NCBI GenBank assembly: GCA_963995505.1
Contig: OZ023188.1
Coordinates: 558,001 to 622,000, forward strand
Source of the DNA: Hypericum androsaemum
Taxonomy: Eukaryota; Streptophyta; Magnoliopsida; Malpighiales; Hypericaceae
Direction of reading: 5' to 3'
DNA: 64,000 nt
Made by a program: the position numbers and the translations under genes. This document shows positions 22,659 to 34,732 of the stretch, in pieces (positions within the stretch are counted from its first letter, which is position 1; every line of letters starts with the position of its first letter). Below the pieces are notes generated by a model that had not been told where the DNA came from, searched no databases, and was given only the letters and a program-made list of their open reading frames with translations.

Positions 22659-22995
22659 TTCTTGGTGAGTACCATAAAATCAAATACGAGTTTAGGAACC
22701 ATAAAATGGGAATTCGCACGAGTAGATTTTGAGAAACATAAAAAATGGGTGATTTGGGACTGCCACGGGCCTGTTGGTGGGCTTTGAATACTTGTCTCCC
22801 CGTCCTAATCGTGTGATTGAGTTGAAACTTCTTGGAGAGCACCATAAACACCAAATACCAGTTTAGGAACCATAAAATGGGAATTCGCACAAGTAGATTG
22901 TGAGAAACGTAAAAAATGGGTGATTTGGGGCTGCCACGGACTCGTTGGTGGGCTTTGAATGCTTGTCTCCCCGTTCTACTCGTGCGATTGCGTTA
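22659..22995. repeat. tandem duplication, unit about 169 bp
   Basis: Two units, starting CTTCTTGGTGAG at 22659 and CTTCTTGGAGAG at 22828, share TTTAGGAACCATAAAATGGG, AAAAAATGGGTGATTTGGG and TTGGTGGGCTTTGAAT. A third start, CTTCTTGGTGGCATTG at about 23037, is not continued. No coding meaning is seen. Confidence 0.75.
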
Positions 22996-25900
22996 ATAAG
23001 ATTATTTGATAGACATTAACGAAAATGCCGCCGAGCTTCTTGGTGGCATTGCCTAATGTTAAAAATGACACATTCGGTAAGTTGTTTATGATTTGATAAT
23101 AATATATGTATATTTGGTAGGCAATAGTTGGTCTACTGATTTACCTTTTATAATAGTCCTGGTCCTAACATTTGGTAAGCAATTTAAGGATAACTTTTTT
23201 CTTTTCTGAAATTTTCATTTTTGTAAGAATAAGTTCTACTATTTTGATCGAACTTCATTCGGTAAAAAGTAATTGTAAATAGAGCGAATACTAAAAATCA
23301 TCGGGCTCGAAAATTCCACCCCGCTTGCATGTCATAACTAGTTACTTTTCTACCCACAAAGTTACAAGGAACTCCATATTTAACTAAGTGCCTCACTAAA
23401 TGTTTATATTTTCTCAAGGGACAACATTCCATACAAAACCATATGCTGAACTTCCTGATACCATATATTTTATATTGTGTTCCGGGTGAGACAAAACCTT
23501 TGGGAGACAACGAGATACGATGTTTATTTACGTGCGCACCCATTGGTTTCCACTTCTATCACGTGGGTCTAAACTCTAACCCATGGTTTCTTACGGTAAT
23601 ATATCGATAAGTACTGAATAATTTAAATTTGATTGTAATAAAATTTTATTTGGTGGTAATGTAATGTAGATCGACACATAGAAGTAAAAATTAGCGGATT
23701 TGCTGTTAAAGCAAATCGCTGGTCGATGAATATAAAAAAGCAAGCAAGTGGAGCCTATAAAATAGTAGAGACAGTATATTCGCCGTGTTACTTATTTAAT
23801 TGGTATCTATAAGTGCGATCTAGTTGTAATGAAAGGCTAGCACGTGAAGCCTCATATCCCAATATATTAAGCGACTGGAAACTCGTACGAGGAGCAGAAA
23901 TTTAACGCTCAAAATTATGAATTAGTAATTATTTATATTCAGATGAAATAAAATCTTCTTAAAAAAAACACACTACGTATGCTGACTCCTTGGACTCCAT
24001 CTCAAGATGATAGTGTGTTAAATAAAATGGTTGCGTAAATAAATATTTTTGTAAATGCTCAATTAGGGCTAACATGATTTTACTACGTACTTATGTAAAT
24101 ATGATTCCATCTTTTAACCTAGATGATTAAAATTTTGATTTTTGTTATATCAAGTAACATTATTATATTTTTCAAGGGGTGAGGCGCAATTCATTCAATC
24201 ACTCTTCGAACTCATAAATAGTTGCAATGCTATTTGTGTTGGCACTCTAGATAGATGCTACCAATGGTTGTAACCGATGTCATTATGGAATTAATATATA
24301 CCAATTTTTTATCAAGAAAAAATAACATTATTATACGTTCGAATCGTGGTTCGACTGGTCTAAACATACTCCAATGCTTTATGGATGAAAAAAACACATT
24401 GCCTAGATATGCCAGCGATTCTAGTCAACGAGGAGCTTGATAGTTTCCGCTGCCACCTACTTTGTCATTCTGATAAATTCTCAGTAAATTTCATAGGAAA
24501 GAGAGCTCAAAGAGGTCAACTCCACCGTACATAATAAGACTATATGCACGTGAAATCTCACGTTGCAGTATGCTTATATATGCAGAGAGTCGTGACCCAT
24601 TTTTATTCCCAAAGGATGGAATTATAAATATAAAAAAATTTACACCATCAAATTAATAAATAGATGACTACGGTATGTAAGCTATTTGTATGCAAATTAA
24701 TATATAAATCTCAATTGCCCCTTAGATTTATAGAACTCCATTCTCTTTAGCTACCATGGAGGCGTCGTAACATCATAAGCTCCATTTCCTACACAATTTC
24801 GTCCCTTCGAGGGCCCAAGAGTTCCCAATTGCATGCCATAGATTATATTAAAGTTGAGAAGTTGCAGTTGTTGAAGTCCAATAATTAGATATATTGTTGG
24901 CCTTTTACCCGTGTTATATATGGTATACGAACATAATGCAGACTAATTAATGCAAAGTTTAAAATTCTGATCGGGCTGAATAACATTTTATATCAAAATT
25001 TTACACTACAACATTTCTTATACTAAAATTAGATACTTCTAACTAATCAAGAATAATATTTTATTAATCGATTTGGGTACTCGGTGACAATTGAGTGTAG
25101 ATGTACCTTCTTTTCTCATACCTCCTGAATCCTACTAACTTTAATTTAATAGTAATGATCACTTTGAACTTCAGCAATTTCACACTAGAAACATATCAAT
25201 ATCAATTTGGTAAATTAGATAAATGTTATGATTTTTTTTCCTAAAAAATGTTGTAACATCGCAATCCTGGATTTGAAGCTCTCACCAGATGTCGTGCCTT
25301 AGAAGGGAAAATATGGATAATGGTGTCTCCACGGGGCCTAAAGTTGCTGCCGCATTCAATTAAATTGAAGGGCATCTGCCACCTAAATTAAGACATACTT
25401 ATCCGGAATACAATGTACGTTATTGCTCATAACTGTACATTTTTTTTATTTTTTTACAATGTTATAGTGTCAGTGTAAGTCCCAATAATCATCAATGAGG
25501 TGCCCTTTTGGACAGAACATTTTCTCTGTCTTTGAATAACTAAATAAAAGCCTAAGCTGTATGTTCCTATAAATTTACAGATTTGGTTTAGTTATCACAG
25601 AGTAATTTGGATAGTTAATGATATAAATCATACAACATTTTCGATTACTTTATCTTTTTTGTGTTGCATCATTATCCCTCCTTCCAATTTGGTGATAACA
25701 AATTTTAAAATTTCTTTTATTCAATATTACTCTTAATTACTTTACAAACCCTCATCTAATTTCTTTTTTTAATTTTCAAACAAAACCACTTTTATTACCT
25801 TAAATTAGTATCTCCATTTCGTTTTTCAAGGACACCATTTTTTCTTACAAACATTATTTTATTTAATAACAATCTTACAGAATATATATTACCGGATATA

Positions 25901-27470
25901 AATATCGTGTCCGTGGTAATAAATTAGGTTAGTAAACGTTTTAGTGAGAGGTAATAACATTTATCACTCCATCGTTGTCTCTTGGTGCCTGAAAACAATG
26001 CTTATTAAAATAGATGGCGTATCAGATCGGAGATTTTCAAAATAATTCTATCATTAATTATATCTAGTATTAGAATGTCAAATAATTTTATATATTTTCT
26101 CATTTTATTACAAAAGTTATTATCTTCAAGTACCAAAATTTTAGTTTTGTAACTTTCAATCTAACACAATTCTTGAAATTTTTTCCAAAATGATTAATTT
26201 GATCCGGAATGGAAAAATGAATCAGTGTCAATACCAGGTTACGCTCCCTCTGATCCAACCACGCATTAAATAATGCCTGAAACTCAGACACCCGTATATT
26301 GGAGTGCAATTAGCTTTCCCCTTGAACCTTAATTAATAATGCTTAACTAAAATTGGAGCAATTTTTCATAAATTTAAAAAAATACTAGTCCAATTTTAGT
26401 TTTGGAAGTCGATTGGACGGCCGAGGTTAAGCTTGCGCCTCTTTGTCTCTTTCTAACTTCCTTTTTCTTTTTCATGGTCCCACCCAGACCCAGGGATACG
26501 TATTTCTATTTTCCTAATGATTTTAACTCATTCCGTCTCTAGTGGTCGCCCTCACATGACAGAAGGAGGACACTTTCTGAAGGAACTTCTTACGTTATGG
26601 TTCAACTAAGATTTACGTCGCATTAGCAAAATTAAGATTTATGACGCATTAGCTTTTGTCTGTGTTTTTGGTTTAAACCTAGTGTTCGAGCGGTGAATTT
26701 TAAAAAAATTGCAAAATTTTTTCAATGTGTAGTTTAACACTGCTGCATTTTTTATGGTTCGTATTCAATATCTATTAATTAAATTAAAATAATATATTTA
26801 TCAGTTGATCTAAATATTTGTTGGTATTAACTTTTTGTCCGTACGAGTGGGCATAGTTTATCGATGAAAACAAACCCTTAATCCAACTTGATTGCGACCA
26901 TAATTATCCCTATATATAATAATGTATCGGCAATTGTCTCAAATTTTCAGTCAAGGTAAAAGTTTTTGTTGTAATATGTTTTCTAACGTTTATTTCATTG
27001 AGTTTGAACCGATAGTAGTTTCTAAATTTTGACACTTTATTGAGCATTAGATGGGTTTAGCTATGTGATGATCGTCTCGAAAATATTAATCTAGCTATTA
27101 TGTTTGAATTACTTATATCATATATCGTATATCAATATGTGTTTTATTATTATATTTTGTTTCCGCTCTTAAAATATCTCTATCCTCGTCAAGGTTTCCA
27201 TTTCGCAGATTTGTTATGTTGTTTCCTTCCCAACAAAATAATTGTGGGCTGAAAGTTACATTCGTGTTCATTTCAATTATATATTCTACGTAAAGCTGGA
27301 GCCTCTACTCCGGATCTTCTAGATAAGATGCGTTGATATTTTTCATTAAGCGACAGGGAAAAGCTAAAGTATAGCACTATCAAAGAGTTAAAATTTTATG
27401 AAAAAATATTATTAAGAAAAGTATCTTTAAAATAGGGTCCGACAATATTCGACTACGAAAATCATAGTTT

Positions 27471-27615
27471 TCATAAATAAAAAGCTAGAGCTTCATGATC
27501 ATCTTATAACTCTAGTATGATCCTGATTAAAAAAGATAGGGTATTCATAAATAAAAAGTTAGAGCATTGTGATCATCTTATAACTCTAGTATGGTCCTGA
27601 TAAAAAAGCTCAGTA
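27471..27615. repeat. tandem duplication, unit about 72 bp
   Basis: TTCATAAATAAAAAG and GATCATCTTATAACTCTAGT both occur twice, about 72 bases apart, with few differences. The units end in CCTGATTAAAAAAG and CCTGATAAAAAAG. Confidence 0.7.
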
Positions 27616-27870
27616 TCAGGTATGATAGGAAATAGGAGATTCCAACTTAAAACGGAATAAAGGCTTGGGGTACGTGTGCGGTTGTTACTTTTAATGGAAC
27701 AAAAAGCTTTATTTTTGTTTTATCCTATGTTTGATAAAAAAATGACCCGCAAACAGTTAAATTAAATTTGAACCAACACGCTCAATATTTTGTCCCACCA
27801 ATTTAGATGGTCTTGAAAATATATTTTTTATACAATCTGGTATCAAGGCCCACTGGTTCAATTAATTTAA

Positions 27871-27985
27871 ATTCAAATCGGATAAAATATTTAAAAGGTA
27901 GTAAAATTTTTCTAACAAGTATCTAATACCGATGTATTCTCAAGAATTCGAGACATAATTAAACTAGAATGATATGTTGTTATTT
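27871..27985. repeat. dispersed AT-rich repeat, copy 4
   Basis: It reads AATCGGATAAAATATT, AAGGTAGTAAAATTTTTCT, AACAAGTATCTAATACCGATG, then ATTCGAGACATAATTAAACT. This is the best match to the copy in the B-box intron. Confidence 0.4.
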
Positions 27986-28683
27986 TTTTTTAAGGGGTAT
28001 GTTGTTATGGTCTTGAAAATATTGTCCAAGGGGAAAGGTGGATTTTCTTTTTCATGCAAAACAAAGATGGAAATTGATATATTAGGACGAAAAGAATCGG
28101 CTGCAGCCTGGCCCATGTTCATCATTCAGTGATTTTTTAAAGTGAACTTGTGAGACCTTATAAGATCTCTGGGCCCACCACAACCCTTCACATTAACGTA
28201 ACCCAAATGCTTACCTCGCGCAAGAAGAACCCCTACTTGGAGATGTTCGATAGACTGGGCCATAGATTAGCCGATGTTGTTTTAGTTTAATCATAGATTT
28301 TAATTACAAGTTCCCTTTGAGTATTTAGAAAAATTAAGCAAAAAAGGCGAGACTAGAGTCTGTTTCCCTTTGAGCAGGTAACTTCCGATCTGGGAACATC
28401 ATCTCCAAGCATTTCGAAAGCGAAAACGTTTTGGTTCCAATTTAAGAACAACACGTCCACCATTAAAAGAACACTTCCATTTTCCCGGCAATGGCATTCA
28501 ATCCATCTTTCTCAGATGCTAGATAACAACCCTGTTTTGTCCTTACAGACGATGATCCGCAATTCGGTGCTGAACATACGATCCGATGCGACTGACGAAT
28601 GCAGCATAGAGGAAGGGCTTACTTCTACGGCCGTGTCGTTGTCGTTGTAGATGCTATCTTTTCCAGCCCAATCTTGCTGGTTG

Positions 28684-31011
28684 TTATTCATCAGAATCAG
28701 ATTCACCTGCTGAGGATAAGTTATCATCTCCAAATTCGTCTCCAGTTTCTTCGGGTAGCTCTTGATCCGTGGAGTCAGCTTCGGAGTCACTTTCACTTGG
28801 AGAAACGTCACCGCAAGATAAGCTGGCGCTTCCGCTTTTAGCTTTTGCAGATTCCGTGGACCCTTCAGTTGGACCGTCGCAGGCCGAAGCAGGATTTCTA
28901 TCATCTGGGTTGCCATAAAGTGCAACGTGCCTGTAGTACAATTCCAATTCTTTTTCCGAAACAGCAATGAAGTGTCTCACAGATTCTAGTGACTGCTCAT
29001 ATTTCGATTTCTCCAATGCCTGTCAAATAATTAACTGGTTGGTAACCTTGCACACAAGCTAGATAATCCTTCAGAAAGTAAAGCATATGGAGAGCTTATA
29101 ACACGGGATGTAGAGAATGTACCCTTTTCTTGGACAACGTCTCAATTGGCGACATAACTTCCGGTTGTACATAGTTCTTTCCTCTGTAAAAAATTATCGT
29201 GTCATCTCCAATGATCTGTAAAGGAATCCCACCGCTCAATCTTGCAATCTCCTGAGCATACTCACGCACTTGGCCAGGTTTGCAAGGTTTGCAAAATACT
29301 TTAACTGTTTCGTGCTTCTTCCAATGCATATGCATGTTAAGAATGACGCCCCCAAATATTCCTCTTCGGCCAACTGGAACATAATTAGACCCTTTCTGTG
29401 CCATCTTTTTCATAAAAAATCTCTCTTCACCAGTCAGGGTATGTGGTTGGACCTCTGGACCTTGGACTTTAGGAACTTCATACTTCTTCAATTTTTCAAC
29501 AAGCAAGGCTTCCTTTATTTTGGCCTGCATAAGTAACAACAGGAGCAATGAAAAGATTCGTTGAAGAGTAAGAGTTTAGAACTACACATAGAGCAGTTAG
29601 ATTGGTATGATCAGATCCCATGATATCAGAAAAGCTTGTAATACAGAAACTTTGCGCAGGAAGATATGCACCCGTGTCGAAGGAAGCAAATGACACGGAA
29701 GCATTATATAGGGAACGTCTTGACCAACATTACCAAAGCTAGCAGGGGAAAAGACAAATCCCATGAAGAAAATTGGTTGTGCACACACTAAGCTTCATTC
29801 GTTAAACAAGAGTTTCAAATGCATGAACAGCCACTTACAGACATTAGAAAAAGCATCTGGTTAGCTAACGGGAAGGGAATGTACAAGCTGCTCAATGAAC
29901 ATTATGGTTTGCGGAAAACCTTAAACATCCATTGCACTCAACTAAACCACTGTAGCCAGCCATTTGAAGAAGATTACACTACTCTGCATAGAATGGCAAG
30001 GTGCGGTGATAGCAATTCATGGTCTTATACTATAAACTTCACCGTGCCATGGTAGTGATAGTGTTAAAACTACTAAGACCACTGAATTAAGGGAAAGTCA
30101 ATCATCGCTAACAGCCTAAGTTCTAATGGTTCTCGGAGAGATATTGTGAGCTAAGAACTAGAGGTGCACAACAATTATATTGCAATGAAGTTCTATGAAA
30201 TTGGTGAAGAAGTGCAACCCTAGAGCTCAAATTTAAAAGCATGAACCAATATGAGGGCTCTACGAATGAATGCTCATGAAGATGACACATTCAAGCCTTA
30301 AAACTCCATGATCATCACCTGATTACTGATAAGAGGGTGATCGCACAGACACCACAAACACTAACAACTAATCCTATCATTAAATGATTCATCCTTCGCT
30401 GACTCAGATTAGCAAAACGTCATTGATCTGGGCAACAATCGAAAACAGTAAGCTACAGAAACAACACAACTTATCATATCAACTAAGAACAAGCAAACAA
30501 TGTGCTTACTCTCTCAATCTTACACTTGAGCCTCTCCCCAGCGTCGGCATACTTGTGGCCCCTCTTCCTCTTGACGGTGAGCTTACGCGGGTCCTTCCTA
30601 TTTGCAGCATTCCGCTTCTCCTTCTCCCTCTTCCGCTGCATCTTCAACCTCTTCTTGGTCTTCCATTTGTCCTTCTTGGGAGGGTCCACTTCACGGGTCT
30701 CGAACTTGGGCTTCCCATCCGATATCACCAAGTTCACCGTCCCATAGCTCAATCCTCTCAAACCCCACCAACCCTTTCGCGGGCTCATCGAAATACCGCA
30801 TCCCAATGAAGAACACGAAGCCGGTGGCCTGGAGTGCTAAAAAACCTACATCAGCTGCTAGTAAAGGCGCAACCTTTGGAGCTAAAAAGCAAGCAACTTT
30901 CCTCTAAAGTAAAGAGAAACGTTACCTGAGTGATGAAGAGCTTGAAGATGAGGAGAACTTGGCGAGTGAAGAAGACGCTCTACGGAGGCTACGGAACAGA
31001 GCACTCGCCAT
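28684..31011 (-). CDS. CRM (CRS1/YhbY) domain RNA-binding protein, At3g25440-like
   Basis: Minus-strand exons 30926-31011, 30510-30828, 29123-29524 and 28684-29019 give 380 residues. The N-terminus is Ser/Arg rich without acids (MASALFRSLRRASSSLAKF) and suits an organelle targeting peptide. A basic region follows (WKTKKRLKMQRKREKEKR). One CRM domain lies at about residues 165-255, with the GRRG-containing loop (VPVGRRGIFGG) and GDDTIIFYRGKNY near its end. The tail from about residue 300 is very acidic and Ser rich (SDSEADSTDQELPEE). CRM proteins bind RNA and act in organelle intron splicing or ribosome work; this subgroup is little characterised. The exon 2 acceptor at 30829 was chosen because two acceptors upstream lead to a frame with a stop. 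Confidence 0.88.
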
Positions 31012-31377
31012 TTCGAGAGGAGGGAGACAGGATCCAAACTGTACTGTACTGTACTGTACTATTGGGCTTCATTGTAATAAAATTTGTAGTTGGTAACAAA
31101 AAAAGAGTGGATCCAAACTGTGTTCCAAGCCCATTACAACCGCCCCGTGTCTGGTCCGTGGAAATAAAGATTGGGTCTTTGGATTTAATGGCCCCACTCC
31201 CATCTTACCAATCCGATGCTGCCACGTCAGAGATCATCGAGTCCCCATCTTTCTTAGCCTGAGCTCGCCCGGCTCCTCCTTTTCCCCATATCACTCTCTC
31301 TCCTTGTCCCGCTCGTTCTCTCTCTTCGAAGACCGCGACTTGGCTCGATCACCCGTGCTACAGCCCACCATAATTCC
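31012..31377. promoter_or_regulatory. shared promoter region between head-to-head genes
   Basis: The start codons of the CRM gene (leftward) and the FAR1-type gene (rightward, first base at 31378) are only about 370 bp apart, so the interval likely drives both. It contains a GTACT pentamer repeated four times near 31041-31062 and a CT-rich leader-like stretch at 31275-31330. Confidence 0.55.
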
Positions 31378-33004
31378 AGTAAGTCCCATTCAAAGTTCAA
31401 GTCTTTAGGATCCCGGGATACCTACTATTAAATATATATCCTAATTTCCTCCAAATTGGGGAAAACCCTTACTAGGGTTCTTGTTAAGAGGTTGTTGGTG
31501 TTAGGGTTTTGCCAATCCAATGGGAACGTTTCAGCCTCGTTGGGCTTATGGGTTTTTGGCGGGAACCAACATATGGCTAAAAGTTTGGGCCTTTTATGTT
31601 TGGTGTGTCACCTTGTGTTGATTATGAGACCGATCAAGAAGTACCCTTTTAGTGACATGGCGACGACTCCTGGAAGAACTCCACAACCCAAAACCTTCGG
31701 ATGGGATATGGAGATTCTAACGGTAATTTCCGTGTTCGCGGGTAGCTTGTGACGTGAAGTAGTTGGTGCCGTTCTTTATATCCCACAGTAACATCAATGT
31801 AGGTGTTGGTGCTTTTAGGTTATGTAGCAATGCCAACGAGCTTGGGCGTTTATGTATAGGATGGTACGAGGCTGATCTGGTTTCCGCGGAGCGATCATTG
31901 GATTTACCCTGTTGCATCCCTTGTGCTTCTTAGCAGCTTCTAATTGTGTGTGCTCTGCATTGCAGTGGAGTTTGACCTTCACGATGATGCGAATGGTGAG
32001 CTAACAGCGACGATTGAGGAGGGAAGCTCCAGGTCCGGGGATGAAAATGAGACCGGTGATAACTCTGTCGGAGGAGATTTTTTGGTGGAGCATGATAATA
32101 AAGAATGTTCAGGCAAGGATGAGATCCCAAATGCGGTTCCTGCTCAGTCAGTTGGCCCAGGAGACGAGCCTTATGTGGGGCAGGAATTTGAAACCGAGGC
32201 TGCTGCTCATGCGTTCTACAATGCTTATGCCACACGTACTGGGTTTGTCATCAGAGTGAGCAAGCTCTCTCGGTCGAGGCGCGATGGATCTGCCATTGGC
32301 CGAGCACTTGTCTGTAATAAAGAGGGCTTTAGAATGCCCGAAAAGCGTGAAAAGATCATAAGACAAAGGGCTGAGACGAGGGTTGGTTGCCGAGCAATGA
32401 TTTTAGTTAGGAAAGTAAGTTCTGATAAGTGGGTCGTTACGAAATTTGTCCGAGAGCACACTCATCCACTGACACCTGGCAAAGGCAGAAGGGATTGCAT
32501 TTATGACCAATTTCCGGTTAGTTAAATCTTCTCCGCATCTAGTTTGCTTTTACCTTACCCAAGAATGTTTTGGCTTTATCACGTTTCTCTGAGGTTTTAC
32601 GTGTTTCGTGATCAAACTAATTATTAGTCTTCCAAATGGCCTATTCCCAAACGAGATGAGTACCTGATTTAGTTACAAAACAGGTCTTATATTTCTTGGC
32701 AATGCTGCCATTCCACTCGAAACAAGTTTTCATTTAAGCTGACTGCTCGTTGCCTCATTTTAACCCTCACCTCACCTCACCTCACCTCACCTCACCTGGT
32801 ATATTGTTTTTGCAGAATGAGCACGACAAGGTCCGGGAGCTTACCCAGCAGCTCGCCACTGAGAAAAGGAGAGCCGCAACATACAAAAGGCACCTGGAAT
32901 TACTTTTTGAGCAGATTGAGGAGAACAACGAGAGCTTGTCAAAGAAAATCAATCACATTGTAGAAAGTGTAAGGGAGTTTGAAAACAAAGAGCAGCAGCG
33001 GTGA
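31378..33004 (+). CDS. short FAR1-type protein (FAR1 DNA-binding domain plus coiled coil)
   Basis: Exons: the last base of exon 1 (31378), 31966-32516 and 32816-33004, giving 246 residues. The only in-frame start found is an ATG formed by splicing, A from exon 1 (CCA|GTAAGT) joined to TG of exon 2. The acidic N-terminus (MEFDLHDDANGEL) is followed by a FAR1 domain at about 77-168 with the zinc ligands Cys117, Cys142, His165 and His167 (WRKY-GCM1 fold). A coiled coil of about 60 residues ends the protein (KVRELTQQLATEKRRAATYK). The MULE transposase core and SWIM finger of FHY3/FAR1 are absent, as in the short family members such as At3g59470. It would act in the nucleus; DNA targets are unknown. 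Intron 2 has a CTCAC repeat. Confidence 0.85.
32767..32797. repeat. CTCAC pentanucleotide microsatellite in intron
   Basis: Six or so uninterrupted CTCAC units lie in intron 2 of the FAR1-type gene, about 20 bases before the acceptor tract. Length variation between individuals would be expected. Confidence 0.85.
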
Positions 33005-33328
33005 TGCGAAGATTCTGCCCATTTCTGCTTCTTCGTCTTGAGGACTGTATGTATCACAGTTGACATTGTCCTGACCTTGTATATTCTCCTTTCCAGCTAG
33101 TCACACCACCCGTTCCCGGTGGAGTCATTCGGTGGACATTAAGTGTCATCATCATGAAAAATTCACTGGAATATGATTACGAGAAAAGTCATTCTTGGTC
33201 CTCGGATGAAAAATGCAAATTATATGGGAAAAAGCTCTGGCATTGAGATTGAGCAAACACCTTATTTAAGTAGAGACAACTTCAAGAAGTTTAAGGACAA
33301 CAAACTTCAATATTGTACTAGACAACAC

Positions 33329-34732
33329 CTAGAAACCGAGGGTGCAGAACAAAAACCAGGAAACTGATGCTGACAGTGGTCGGCCGTTGGAATTGCAGAG
33401 AAACCACACTTGTGAAATGCTGGCAAAGGCCATGATTTCAGGGTTTTGCTGAAAAAGCAGCATATCATCTTCATCCAAGCTCACCCATGCTTCAATCCCC
33501 TTCCCATCATTGGTGCCCATCAAGATGATAAATTTGTCAACGGGTACGTTCAAGCTGCTGATCCAGACGGGCTTACCCCATCCGAAATCAGCTTCATAAT
33601 ATGGAAAACTGCACGAATTAGTGAATCTGCAGATATCGACCTCGTCGCAGTAATTCCCGATAACGTTCAGTGCATCACACACCCCAATAGCTAAATCATC
33701 ACCTCTCAAAAATGTAGCACATTGGTTGATTGTGCTTCTCACCGAATCATGGAGGAGGAGAACTAGTTCAGCAAAATCCACATTGCGTTTCCCTTCCGTA
33801 GGAACAAACTTGGCATTGGAAAAGATCACGAAATTCCCACATGAGGTTGGTGGTATCGGAATTTTGACCTTGTCTCGCAGATTTGCAGGTTGCGTAAGCG
33901 CAGAAGGTCTAAGGTTCCCGTTGTTTTTAGCCTGAGATGTCCTGATCAATACCATCCATATGAGCGCTGTCACGACCTCCCCTCGAGAAAATCTGCTTCC
34001 AACTGATCCGCATTGGTCAGCCTTGGCACTGCTAGCAACGTCTTTCAAGGTTCTTATTGCCTCCTCTTTGAGCAAAAACCTATTGGTGACAATTTTAACT
34101 TGCTCTTTCTTCCTTGGTACACGATAAACCAGAGGTGTGTTTTCTCTTGCAGGGAATACAGAACCGAGCTCGAAACTAGGACGATCCACTTTGTCCATCC
34201 CTTGGCTACACGCAATAGACCATCCACGAATGAACTGGCTTTTTGTGAATCCATCAACAATCCTATGCGTATTGGTAACGCCAATGGCTATCCCTCCACA
34301 ATCAAACACGTTCAGCTGAACGATAAGTAGCGGAGTAGCTGGCGATTTGTATCCGGAAGAGACTAACGAGTTGAGTTCGTGAGCAGGGACATTGCCACTA
34401 AGAACCTGAGAGAGTTTGCAGCTTACCTTTGCTTCCAAGAGCTCAGCACCTTGGTCGTTGCAATCTACCATGTGCTTGTCACTCGTGTATCTACCGGCTA
34501 GAGGGTAGTAGAGGCTCAAAACTCTTGCCAATGATTCCTCGAGCCGCCTTTTCCTCTGCGAAACCGCTTCGTCCGCATCGCCTTGCTCGTCATTTGCTGC
34601 ATAGTAGAGTATGACTCGTGTGTAGAGAGGATAAACAAGCTGATCGTGAGATGATATTGGCAAGTTCCTCAGCTTCTGTGGGGTTGGAGACGTCGGTTTC
34701 ACCAACTTCTTAGAAACAATCGTCACCTCCAT
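33329..34732 (-). CDS. BAHD acyltransferase, vinorine synthase-like clade, copy 1 (extended C-terminus)
   Basis: One uninterrupted frame gives 467 residues starting MEVTIVSKKLVKPTSPTP. The catalytic HXXXD motif is HRIVD at residues 156-160, with His156 as general base. The structural DFGWG motif is at 382-386 (ADFGWGKPVW). The family uses an acyl-CoA to acylate alcohols or amines, and this clade holds acetyltransferases of alkaloid and volatile-ester metabolism; the substrate here cannot be told. It is cytosolic with no signal peptide. The neighbour at 35302-36621 is a recent tandem copy that ends at codon 440. Here the matching stop is TGG (33404-33406), so translation runs 25 residues further (WFLCNSNGRPLSASVSWFLF). 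Whether the tail is tolerated is unknown. Confidence 0.92.
   Translation of the reverse strand: MEVTIVSKKLVKPTSPTPQKLRNLPISSHDQLVYPLYTRVILYYAANDEQGDADEAVSQRKRRLEESLARVLSLYYPLAGRYTSDKHMVDCNDQGAELLEAKVSCKLSQVLSGNVPAHELNSLVSSGYKSPATPLLIVQLNVFDCGGIAIGVTNTHRIVDGFTKSQFIRGWSIACSQGMDKVDRPSFELGSVFPARENTPLVYRVPRKKEQVKIVTNRFLLKEEAIRTLKDVASSAKADQCGSVGSRFSRGEVVTALIWMVLIRTSQAKNNGNLRPSALTQPANLRDKVKIPIPPTSCGNFVIFSNAKFVPTEGKRNVDFAELVLLLHDSVRSTINQCATFLRGDDLAIGVCDALNVIGNYCDEVDICRFTNSCSFPYYEADFGWGKPVWISSLNVPVDKFIILMGTNDGKGIEAWVSLDEDDMLLFQQNPEIMAFASISQVWFLCNSNGRPLSASVSWFLFCTLGF

Larger units (their letters stand above)
21500..28683. other. gene-poor AT-rich spacer
   Basis: About 7 kb without a recognised gene. 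It contains a 169-bp tandem duplication (22659-22995), a 72-bp near-tandem duplication (27471-27615), and dispersed repeat copies at 21690, 26685 (weak) and 27871. A minus-strand 81-codon frame at 23298-23543 has an unusual Cys-containing composition but no family that I recognise. Confidence 0.6.

Noticed and set aside
23298..23543. 81-codon minus-strand frame in the spacer as a gene
   Set aside because: No family match from memory, no neighbouring exons, and AT-rich surroundings; chance or an old repeat is more likely.
32767..32797. Repeats (CTCAC, TTAATTAG, GCCTC) as a CRISPR array
   Set aside because: Units are contiguous simple repeats without unique spacers, in a plant genome.
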